Positions 34,855 to 45,070 of a stretch of 64,000 bases of DNA are shown here, one piece after another; position 1 is the first letter of the stretch; the number at the start of each line of letters is the position of its first letter. The stretch spans positions 108,804-172,803 of the forward strand of contig SKCR01023721.1 in the NCBI GenBank assembly GCA_019454045.1, in the 5' to 3' direction. Position numbers and translations under genes: made by a program. Origin of the DNA: Zanthoxylum bungeanum (lineage: Eukaryota; Streptophyta; Magnoliopsida; Sapindales; Rutaceae). Under the pieces are notes generated by a model. The model saw nothing but the letters and a program-made list of their open reading frames with translations. It was not told the origin of the DNA and did no database searches.

Positions 34855-35873
34855 TAGGGATGACAGTGGGTAGGGTATGGTGCGGGTTTTCCATTACCAA
34901 ACCCGCACCAGCATATGTAAATAAATTACCAAATCCGCACCATACCCGTTGCGGGTTTTAATTTTCATTACCAAACCCGCACCGCATATAAAAATAAATT
35001 ATCAAACCCGCATTGGTACCCAGCGGATTTTTTGTGGGTTTTTAAAATATTGAATTACTTTGTGTTCTTAATAATATAATTTTTTTAATTAAATAATTTA
35101 TTTTTAATTGCTAGCTGTAGTTTTCACATTTGTTTTTCATTTGACATATACAACATGCAATGTATGTATATACAGTACATAGATAACAAAATGTATGAAA
35201 TACTCAGTACCATATGTTTATTTTTTCATATAAACGTAATTAAAACGAGTTATTCCCTTTATAATTATAATGATCTAAATTAGCCAACTCAATCGACAAT
35301 AAGCTAAAAAGTAATCACCAACCTTTGGTCATATTTTTTTATGCTAAGTGTAATGAAAGTGATGCTTACAAGGCTCAAGTGGTGTAAGTGTAATGAAGAA
35401 GCATGAAAGCTACTGAAGTTGCAGCAAACACTAGCTTATTTTGCTCCTCTCCCGTTTCTGATTATGTGAACTTAATCCAAATTTTTACATTATAATTTTA
35501 TTAACAAGTGTGATTAAAAAAAAACAATAATAGTCATGCAAAAAATCTTCAGTTGGGCAGGTTGCGGGCTGCGGCTGAGTGAGAGTGTGGAATTATGGAT
35601 TAATGTTTTAAATTTAGGTTTTGTTAGTTGTTTTTATATGAAGGTTTTTTAATATTCTTCTAAAAATATTAATTAATAAAAAATAATATTGCGGGTATGC
35701 GGATACCCGCAGCGGATACCCGCATTTGTTTCTTAAATACCAAACCCGCACCGCACCCGCAGCGGGTTATACTTTAAATTACCAAACTTGCACCGCACCC
35801 ACTAATATATTTACCAAATCATACCCATTGCGGGCGGATTTTTGCGGGTTTATGGGTAAAATTGTCATCCCTA
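34855..35873. mobile_element. hAT-like non-autonomous transposon with perfect 8-bp target duplication
   Basis: Ends TAGGGATGACA and TGTCATCCCTA are perfectly inverted and flanked on both sides by CTCGTGAC (34847-34854 and 35874-35881). Subterminal regions repeat ACCAAACCCGCACC and its complement. 1019 bp, no transposase. Its ends resemble those of the element at 20350-21062, so both probably belong to one broad family. Confidence 0.9.
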
Positions 35874-35881
35874 CTCGTGAC

Positions 35882-36740
35882 ACCACCTGCCATCTCCCCC
35901 TCCTTTATTCCCTAGTGTTTTTACCACAATACCCCTCATATTGTGTTAAATGACTCTCCCAATTATTATACATGGTAAAATTTATATATTTATATATAAT
36001 TTAAAAATAATTATATACTAATTATAACTCCCTTATCATTTTATAAATTATTTTATAATTTTATAATTGTAAGATTTTATAATTTTTGTTAATAAATATT
36101 GCAGTATCTATTAATTTATTTTTTTGATTCATTTTTTTAATTTATTAATACTTACTTATGTATTAAAAAAATAAATTTAAACCAAATAAAATAAATTTTT
36201 TGATAGTCTATTTGTTTAATAAATCTAATATATTTATTAAAAAACTTTTTTTTAAAAAAATTACTTTATTAAAAGTAGCGTTGATTCTGATTCTGATTCT
36301 GATTTTATATATTCTTTATTAAAAGTTGTTTGTCTTATTTAATTTCGTAAATCAGTATCCATATCTACTTTATTTTTTTAAAATATTTTATTAAATGTTC
36401 TCAGTATCCGTATCTACTTTTACTTTTTTTTTAAAAAAATATTTTATTAAATGTTATCAGTATCCATATTTTTTTAAAAGTTATTTTTCTAATAAACATG
36501 AGAATATTTTTATAATACATAAGTAGTGTTAAATAAATTAAAAAAGAATCACAAAAATTAAATGAATAAATGAACACAAAATAAATAAAAATAAATATGA
36601 AATTTGTAATATTTATTAAAAAATATATAAAAAATATATATATAAAGACCAAAAAATATAAATTTAAAAAAATTATAAAATTATAAAATAAAAAATTTAA
36701 TTAATTAAAATAAATATAAATATATATGTTATTTATATTT
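35882..36740. other. Very AT-rich intergenic
   Basis: Short GATTCT repeats at about 36283-36303 and a repeated TCAGTATCCATATCTACTTT phrase. No gene. Confidence 0.4.
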
Positions 36741-37140
36741 ATCTATATTATAAAGCACAATGGTGTTGGAGGAAAGAGAGTGCATCCAACGGCTCTCTTT
36801 ATGTGGCTTAATTAACGGCTCAGATCATTTCATTGGTAATTGGAGGAAAAAAGAGAGTGAATTGATTGATGGAAAGGGTCAAAATTTTCAAATAAAAAAA
36901 TAGAAAGTTAAAATAAAATCATTTAATTCTGTAAACACCGTGCCGTAGGCACGGGCCAAATACTGTAACACCGTGCCGTAGGCACGGGCATCATTTAATT
37001 AAAAATAAAATCATTTAATTCTGTAAACACCGTGCCGTGCCGTAGGCAGGGCATCATTTAATTAAAAATAAATAATTAATTCTGTAACACCGTGCCGTAG
37101 GTACGGCCAAATACTGTAACACCGTGCCGTAGGCACGGGC
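36741..37140 (+). mobile_element. Helitron-like non-autonomous element with repeated terminal hairpins
   Basis: Begins TCTATATTATAAAG after an A-T boundary, as plant Helitron 5' ends do. Toward the right end the hairpin CCGTGCCGTAGGCACGG occurs five times (36935, 36968, 37027, 37087, 37119), one with a CCGTG duplication and one with GTACGG. Helitrons end in a hairpin plus CTRR; the hairpin is here but the bases after each copy (CAAATACTG) do not give a clean CTRR, so the right border is uncertain. No Rep/helicase coding. Confidence 0.55.
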
Positions 37141-38441
37141 AAAAAAATAGTATATATATATATACCAATAAATAAAAAAATGGATATATTTGATTTATTG
37201 GGAAATGGAATTTTGGAGAAAGAAAGAAAGGGGCATTTAAAACAGTTCCAAAAAGAAATGGGGCATTTAAAAATGTTCAAAACTAAAAATATATTTAGAT
37301 TGAATAGCTTATGCACGTCTCTAGATGAGAAAAGAAAAAAGTTTGACGATAAAAGTGAAAATGTGTCTTTATTGGCGTAAATGAAATATCCAAAGAAGAT
37401 AATTTTTATTAAAATGGGGGGTATTTCCGTCATTTCCGAGGGAAACAGAGGGAGGGCGGCTGTCATAGGGGTGGGAAGATCAGCCCTCCACTCAAATTGT
37501 AGCCGCACCTTTTAAGGTTAAAAATGACACAAAAATAGAAAATATTATGGATATACCAACCAATAAAAGGGAAATTTACGAAAATATTATATTTGCTTGA
37601 TCCAAATACAAAACTTACCAATAAAAATATAAGTAATTTCATTTTTCTCTTTACTTCACAATCTACTCTCATATTTCTTAAACCAATCCTTCCTCTCTCA
37701 CATATTTCGAAATTTGGCTAAAAAATTACATTTTAATAATTTTTTTAAAGGCTTGTAAGTTCTTTTTAGCTGATCTTTTGACAAGATGGCGCAAAATACC
37801 GCTACAATGGGGCGATATTTTGCTGCTGTAAAATATAATTGTGAACAATGTTGTAAATTTGTAGGGATAATTTTACAAATTTTTTAAAAAATTTGTAATT
37901 ATAAATTTACCCTATACAATATTAAGAATTTCAATTGTATCCTTTTAATCCCTTATTTGAATCATATTATGTCAATTGTAACTCAATTATTATTTAATTA
38001 TTTTTATAATTTATATATCTATTAATTTAATTATTATGTATGTTAAATATTTATTAATAAATTTAATATTTACTAAACTTAATTTGAATAATAAAATATA
38101 TTATTATGTTAATTAATGAGTGAAATATTAATTATTGATAAAAATAATTTTATTGTAACATTTATTAAATAAACGATGAAATGTTAAATCGTTGAAAAAT
38201 AATTAAAAAGTAATAGAAAAGAATATTCATTTTAGTGTAATATTGGGGTAATGTAATAGAAAAATAATTGAAGATGTGAATAGTATTAAATGTAAAAATT
38301 GCACCAATTAGTGTAAAACTTACATTAAAATGTAAGAATAGGTTGGAGATGCCCTAAGTTTTAGAAAACTTAAGATGATTTATATATGGATGTGTATTAT
38401 TAAAAATTAATTAAAAAAATTATAAAGCCTAACTAAACTAT
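37141..38441. other. AT-rich intergenic
   Basis: GGTTGGAGATGCCCTAAG near 38340 looks like a MITE terminus but no partner end was found. No gene. Confidence 0.35.
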
Positions 38442-38811
38442 ACATGGCAAAAAAGTCAGGGCCATGTCGGGGTGAAAAAAGCCCGGGTCGGCCGGGCTCA
38501 ACTCAAAAAGTTCGGGCCCGGGCCAGACTCAACCCAAAAAGCCCGGGCTCGGGCCAGCCAGGACTGAAAATAAATAATTAATTTTTTTTAATTATAATAT
38601 ATAATTATATAATAATTTTTATAATAAAAAAAAATGGGGGCACATGCTTAAAATAAATAATTAATATTTTTAATTATAAAATATATATATATATATATAT
38701 TTATATAATAATTTTTTTTTTATAACAAACAAATCGGGCCCGGCCCGATTACAGCTCGGGCCCAGGCCAATTTTTTTTTTTTTTTGTCGGGCTTTGGCCC
38801 GTTGCCATGCT
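38442..38811. mobile_element. Small hAT-like MITE with GGGCCC-rich ends
   Basis: Ends ACATGGCAAA and TTGCCATGCT, flanked by TAAACTAT (38434-38441) and TAAACTAA (38812-38819). Subterminal CCCGGGC/GGGCCCG repeats on both sides form inverted pairs; the centre is AT-rich. Confidence 0.6.
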
Positions 38812-39281
38812 TAAACTAAACTTAAGATATTGGGCGTCTGTTTGAACTAAGGGTGTTCATAGGGTCGGGTCGACTTGCGAACCGACTCGACTCGATCGGG
38901 TTCATAATTTTTTAAATGCAATTTCGGGTCATCCGCGACATGCCAACGGGTTCATAATTTTTAATTTTTAAATGTTGGTGTTACTGTGTTTTTTTATTAC
39001 TTATTAACTTGTTTTTCATTGCTTATCATTTTCATCCAATTGCTTGGTGTGTGTTTTTTTAACACAACAGAGTCAGAGCATGTGAATGTCTATTTTTGAC
39101 ATTATTGTTTTAGACTTTAGTATGTAAATGACACACTGTGAATGTCTTGTTGTAATATTCCATGGTGAATGTAAACATTAAAAGACTCAATGATTGGGGG
39201 AGGTTGAGAGTGTTCAAGTGAGGAAGAGCATAATGAAACTACAGACATAAATCTTTCAACAACTCCTACCTCCATGCCTAT

Positions 39282-40396
39282 TGTTAGTTCCATTTTTATT
39301 GGCATGTGTCCGTGACAAAAACAAGTTCAATTGAGTTGTATATGTCGTGAAGATCTTTGTGCAATTGGACTGGTTTTTGGCTGTTGTGCATCAGACATGC
39401 GTTCGTGGTGCGTTCGTTGCAGTGTTCGAACGATTGGCGTTAGTGCTGCGCTCGTTATTTGGTTCGAACGTGTTACGTTAGTGGCACGTTCTTCATTGGG
39501 TTCGAACGGGAGCATTCCAGAGATTAAACGTTCGAGGTGTGTTCTTGGTGCGTTCGAACGAGTCATTCCAGAGAGCTCACATTCGTAGTGCGTTCGAGTG
39601 ACGTGTCGAACGAGTCTTCACCAAAAGGGGTGTTCGTGGAGCGTTCTAGTATGCGTTCGAACGTGACTGCGATCTGAACGCGTTTTTGGCCATTTTCACT
39701 TTGAAAAACCTAGCATTTTCACCATACCTATAAATATAACATGTAGCCGTCATTCCCCTTAGTTGAAGCATTTTTCCTTTGAGCCAAAATCTCTCAAAGC
39801 TTTCAACCTTTATTGAATCAACCTTGAAGACTCTTTTTATCTTATTGTCTTCTTTGTTAAAAGTGTGATTCCATCTTTGATAAACCTTCAACACAAACTT
39901 AACCCAAAATCCCTAATCCTTTAGAGTTCTTTAGGATGAGTTTGGTAGTCGGAGTTCGACGTCATTGGTGATACAATCTACTTAGAGACTTCAGAGACTC
40001 TGAAGAAAAAACCGTGGGTCGCAGGCTTGAGGAGTTGCCTTGAGTTCTTGCAGTATTGAGGTACTTGGAGTCGGTGGAGTTGTCACCATAGGTCTTGACC
40101 ATCGCTGTTGTAAGTTTTCTCTATATAGTGGATTCGGGGTGGTAGCTTATACCCGGAGTGGTATTTTACTCGCAAGAGTTTTTCACTTCGTCACCAAAAT
40201 TATTGTGTTGATTTTGTGTGGTTTGATTTAATTTGCTGCTTTAATTTATTATTAATATTTTTATATTTGCAGCATAATTAATTGTTGGTTATTGTGGTTG
40301 CCTGTTATTCATCCATAGTAACAGTAACATGACTTGTTTTGTTTATTGTTTGTAATTTCGCATAGGGTCAGAACCTTAGGTAATCTCGAATTTTCA
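39282..40396 (+). repeat. 5' LTR of the second Sirevirus-type element
   Basis: 1115 bp, TGTTAGTTCC to GAATTTTCA. From about 39399 to 39685 it carries a run of GTTCGAACG and GTGCGTTCG motifs. TATAAATA at 39729-39736 is a likely U3 TATA box. Confidence 0.9.
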
Positions 40397-40398
40397 AT

Positions 40399-40410
40399 TG
40401 GTATCAGAGA
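40399..40410 (+). other. Primer binding site, tRNA-iMet type
   Basis: TGGTATCAGAGA, two bases after the LTR; last base differs from the usual C. Confidence 0.85.
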
Positions 40411-40597
40411 CTGAACTCGATCATTGACCCATTAGCTATGAAATGTAGTCAACCCTTAAATTGTCTGCCATTTTTTAATGAGAAGAAACTTCTTGCGTAT
40501 CAAAAGCCCAAAATTTGAGCAAAACCTTTTGATGGTTGATGACCTGGAGGAGAGAATAGAGGTCTAATTAATAGGGTCCAAATATTAGAAACTGAAC

Positions 40598-41040
40598 TTG
40601 AAGATACTAGAACCCAGTTTTCTATATTTTCTAGTGGAAATAAAAAAAGTGGACCATATGTTAGGTGTTAGTTTTGAGCCTAACTGTGATAAGGCATCAA
40701 CATCTAGGACTGTGCCTAAACGTGACCTAGGCAAGAAACCTGTTGAGTGCAGTCATGTTATTCCTCCATTTGTTCCTCGTCATGTGACCCAACCTCGATC
40801 TAGAGGTTGTTTTGGGTAAACCTCACTCTCATCCGAGGTTTGTGCCTGTGTGCCATCACTGTGGCAAGGCGGGACACATTAGGCCTAAGTGCTACTTGTT
40901 GCAAAAACATAAGAAAATGCCTAAGAGTGTGTCTCCTAGATTTGATTCTTCAAATCTAGTTTCCCAAGTTTCTGCACTAACAAAACAGACAAAATTTCTT
41001 AGTGAGAACTTGCTTGGTTTACTGGAAATACTCATGTGAA
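40598..41040 (+). pseudogene. gag: gag remnant with CCHC zinc knuckle
   Basis: The 40812-41039 frame reads CHHCGKAGHIRPKC, a complete CX2CX4HX4C knuckle, followed by a lysine-rich tail. The preceding frame (40598-40819) supplies VKPRSRGCFG-like sequence before it. The rest of gag is missing or scrambled. Confidence 0.7.
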
Positions 41041-41267
41041 AGAGGTTCCTAGAAAGATTTGGGTGAGGAAGCAAGATGTCTTCCCAACTACTTCTGAATG
41101 TCTTGATCCTGACAGGCATGATGAGAGTGCACTTCGGTGTAACTCTTCTTAGAAGTTGCATTTGTTTTCCCATTGCATGTGTGTGTGCGTGTGTTTTATA
41201 TTTTTGCACGTTTTCTTTATTTTCAATGCAATATTGGTGCGTGTGTTTTGTTTTTGTTAAATGTCCC

Positions 41268-41363
41268 TTGGTATATAAGATGGAAACCCGGACATAAATT
41301 TCATAGCCGATTCTGAATGGACGGTAGTATGATCTGCAATCGGGATACAATTCTACGTACCAT
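41268..41363 (+). ncRNA. 96-nt conserved module, copy 5 (in a copia element)
   Basis: Aligns without gaps to the gypsy modules: 18 differences from copy 1 over 96 bases by hand count, 15 of them transitions. Two changed pairs compensate: 11/87 is G-C in gypsy and A-U here, 23/74 is A-U in gypsy and G-C here. A further change (47 C to U) keeps a G-U pair. It sits between the gag remnant and the polypurine tracts, on the element's sense strand. Neither strand keeps a shared reading frame. Confidence 0.5.
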
Positions 41364-42423
41364 TGGATATTGACAAGTCGTTTTGTGTCTTTATTTTTGT
41401 TGTGTTAAAACTGAAAAAAAAATATTTGAAAAAGACTAATTTTTTTTATGGCTTGTAAGAGCATAAATAACATGTGCATGTGATCCTGATATGTAGGATA
41501 TATGATTATGCATGTATGATATGCTGTTATTTTTGTTCATGCTCTATATGCATATGTGTGTGAGATAAAAACTATTGGTATATCTTGTGCTTGCAATTCA
41601 TATACACGATTTTATTTTATCAAGGCTTGGTCGCATGTATGAGTTTTTGGAATGACAATCTAATATCTTCCATGCCTTGTTTTTCAATAGTGTGACCTTT
41701 GACTAGTTGACCTTGCTATCCCCTCTTGCAAAAGTAAAAAGAAATATATTTAAAAAAAAAATGAGACTCAAGTGCAAAAGAGCCAATGTGGCCAAATTCA
41801 AAAGATAAGGGCAAGAACCCTTCATTGTGTGCTTGTATATGCTTCATTTCACTGCATATCATTTATTTAGCATATCATTGAGTGTTTACTTCCCATTTGA
41901 TTATTTTTTTACTAACTGAGTCAGCCTGTCAGTGAGGGGGAGTCAGTCCTGTTTGTTTTGTTTATGCTCTTGCATGTGTTTGTCTCATGTTGTTTTTCCT
42001 GTTTCCTTCATCCTTTGTCATTTCGTGACAAAAAAAAGGGGAGAGTATTATATTAAGGGGGAGGCCCTTAATATATGGGAGGGAGTCGTAGATTATCCTT
42101 TAGATATCTCCGTTTTAGAGGGAGTTCAAATTAAGGGGGAAAAGGTTATCTACTTGTACATGCATGAGTTTTATACCTGTTTATTTTATACTTGATAATC
42201 CCAATGCTTTTCACGGTATATTGTTGTTTGTGGATGTTTCAGGTAAGCATGTATGTTGCTGCGATGGCTTTGATTTCAAGACTACTTGGTTAAGTATTAG
42301 ATCGAGTCCTATTGTAATAAGTCACTGTTTTGATGGTTGACAGTTGACTATTTTCTTTTTGGGTCTTTTACCGTAGTCTTTGTATTAGGTAGTGTTTTGT
42401 CACGGAATGCCAAAGTGAGAGAT
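41364..42423 (+). other. 3' internal region with polypurine tracts
   Basis: Purine tracts near 41936, 42037, 42056 and 42135; the final CAAAGTGAGAGAT abuts the 3' LTR. No coding sense. Confidence 0.6.
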
Positions 42424-43524
42424 TGTTAGTTCCATTTTTATTGGCATGTGTCTGTGACAAAACAAGTTCAATTGAGTTGTAATCTGTCGTGAAGATCTTT
42501 GTGCAATTGGACTGGTTTTTGGCTGATGTGCATCAGACATGCATTCGTGGTGCGTTCGTTGCAGTGTTCGAACGATTGGCGTTAGTGCTGCGTTCGTTAT
42601 TTGGTTCGAACATGTTACGTTAGTGGCACGTTCTTCATTAAATTCGAACGGGAGCATTCCAGAGATTAAACGTTCGAGGTGCGTTCGAACGAGGTCATTC
42701 CAGAGAGCTCACGTTCGTAGTGCGTTCGAGTGGCGTTCGAACGAGTCTTCGCAGAAAAGGGCGCATTCGTGGAGCGTTCTAGTATGCGTTCGAACGCGAC
42801 TGTGATCTAAACGCGTTTTTGGCCATTTTCACTTTGAAAACCCTAGTCTTTTCACCCTATCTATAAATATAACATGTAGTCGTCATTCCCCTCAGTTGAA
42901 GCATTTTTCCTTTGAGCCAAAATCTCTCAAAGCTTTCAACCTTTATTGAATCCACCTTGAAGACTCTTTTTATCTTCTTGTCTTCTTTGTTAAAGGTGTG
43001 ATTTCATCTTTCATAAACCTTCAACACAACTTAACCCAAAATCCCTAATCCTTTAGAGTTCTTTAGGAGGAGTTTTGGTAATCGGAGTTCCGGCGTCATT
43101 GGTGATACAATCTACTCAGAGACTTCAGAGGTTCTGAAGAAAATCGTGGGTCGCGTGCTTGAGGAGTTGCCTTGAGTTCTTGCAGTATTGAGGTATTTGA
43201 GTCGGTGGAGTTGTCACCATAGGTCTTGACCATCGCTGTAAGTTTTTCTCTATATAGTGGATTCGGGTGGTAGCCTATACCCGAAGTGGTTTTTTACTCG
43301 CAAGAGTTTTCCACTTCGTCACCAAAATTATTGTGTTGATTTTGTGTGGTTTGATTTAATTTGCTGCTTTAATTTATTATTATTGTTTTTATATTTGCAG
43401 CATAATTAATTGTTGGTTATTGTGGTTGCCTGTTATTCATCCATAATAACAGTAACATGACTTGTCCTGTTTATTGTTTGTAATTTCGCATAAGGTCAGA
43501 ACCTTAGGTAATCTCGAATTTTCA
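42424..43524 (+). repeat. 3' LTR of the second Sirevirus-type element
   Basis: 1101 bp, same ends as the 5' LTR, with the TTCGAACG cluster at about 42540-42800 and TATAAATA near 42862. Confidence 0.9.
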
Positions 43525-44299
43525 CCTACTCAAAGTAAGAGCATAATGAAGCTACAGACATGATGATTTGTAATATTAGTGTTTGGCTGTTTCCAGATTT
43601 GTAAGTTTGTAAGTTAAAGTGTTTGGAAGTTGAACTGAATGACTGAATTTGAACATATATTAGTATTTTGTACTTTAATTCATTAAACTTTTATTGTACG
43701 AAACAAATTACAAACGATAAAAACATGGAATAAAACTATCAAATACAACACACTAAGTCACTAACACAACAATGAAAAAAAGAAAAAAATAAAATTGCAG
43801 ATGAAAAAACCCTGAATCGAACCTATGACCTATTATAAATTAATCAAACACTTTGCCATTTGTTTTGTCAAAATTGTATCATTAAAAATATATATTATAT
43901 TCCACTGCATTTTTTATGTTGACCCGACCCGATCCGCAGTTTTTGACCCGACCCATTCTGACTCGACTCGCGCGGATCATCTCCTCAATTTTTGGGTTTC
44001 GGGTCGAATGACCCGACCCAATCGGATCATTAAAAAATAGAAAAAAAATCTGATCCGATCCGATCTGACCCGACCCATGAACACCCTTAATTTCAACATC
44101 CAACTTATATGGTGGGCGCTTGTGCCTATAGCGTCCGCAACGGCACCCAACCTATGGACGCCCACTTTATAGACTGGGCATCCGTATATTATATTTACTA
44201 AAATTTTAAGTTGAAAATTTGGTTCCAAAATGTTTTATTTGGCCATTCATTATTTTTTCCGAATGTGGATTATTGATAAATTGATAAATGTTCAGAACT

Positions 44300-44739
44300 A
44301 CGGATGTCAAAATTCGGATCCGTATCCTCGTTAACTCGGGTTCGGTTCTGTATCTAGGTAAATAGATGTGGGTCCGGATTCGGATCTACCCGGTTCGGAT
44401 CCAGATACCCGATTTTTTATTTTTTTATTGTATTATTTTATATTTATATTTGGATTTTGTCAATTTTATTAGTTTTATTTCAATTCTTTTATATTTTTTT
44501 AATTATATTATATTATATTTTTTTTATATATGCATATTATTTTATATTTTTCATTATATTTTAATTTTTTATATTTATTTTATATTATTTTTTTCCAGAC
44601 CCGTGCGATCCCGGGTCCGGATCCAGATTCGCCCAGGTCCTAATTTTTAAAACCCAGGACCGAATTTTTTAATCACCAAATCGTCCGGGTCTATGCGGAT
44701 CCGGGCCGGGTACGAGTCTCACTGGTCAATGCCATCTCT
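44300..44739. mobile_element. hAT-like MITE with CCGGATCC-rich ends
   Basis: Flanked by a perfect 10-bp direct repeat GTTCAGAACT (44290-44299, 44740-44749), of which 8 bp would be the duplication. Ends ACGGATGTCA and TGCCATCTCT pair imperfectly. Subterminal GGATCCG/CCCGGG sequence surrounds an AT-only centre. Confidence 0.6.
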
Positions 44740-45070
44740 GTTCAGAACTGTAAATTGAATTAGAATTTCATTATAACATATTTTTATTTTAAAAAATAAA
44801 TAAATAAAAATATTAGATACTAAGGGAAACCACGTAAAAATAATAACGAATCAAATATTCCACTTCATCGATGCTGTGGTGTTCAAATATTTATTTATAA
44901 ATATTTTCTCAAGAATTTTGTTTATAAATAATTTAAACAATGAATATGGCTTCCTTTTTTCTTTTTTCACATCATCTGTATCATCATCACTAACACACGA
45001 CACGACTATTCCATAAAACTTCTCAAACCCAAAAAAGCAACAAAATTATCATTAATTTTTATTTTGAAGA

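Larger units (their letters stand above)
39282..43524 (+). mobile_element. Second Ty1/copia Sirevirus-type element, gag remnant only
   Basis: LTRs 39282-40396 and 42424-43524, flanked by CCTAT (39277-39281) and CCTAC (43525-43529). The internal region is 2.0 kb, with a tRNA-iMet primer site, a gag zinc knuckle, the 96-nt module and GGGGGAG purine tracts. No protease, integrase or reverse transcriptase. The first 230 bp of the LTRs differ at about 4% by eye, so this is not a very recent insertion. Confidence 0.85.
38848..44089. mobile_element. hAT-like element split by a Sirevirus
   Basis: Left end TAAGGGTGTTCATAGGGTCG and right end CGACCCATGAACACCCTTA form a long inverted pair. Flanks GTTTGAAC and ATTTCAAC match at 6 of 8 bases, so the target duplication is old. 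Taking out the nested retrotransposon leaves about 1 kb without transposase. A copied flank phrase (GAGCATAATGAA-CTACAGACAT) lies on both sides of the insert near 39225 and 43540. Confidence 0.7.

Noticed and set aside
36935..37140. Short spaced repeats as a CRISPR-like array
   Set aside because: Plant nuclear context, irregular spacing and AT-rich spacers; Helitron-type hairpins explain it better.
39117..39305. Short minus-strand frames around the Sirevirus LTR borders
   Set aside because: They run across the insertion border and show no domain.
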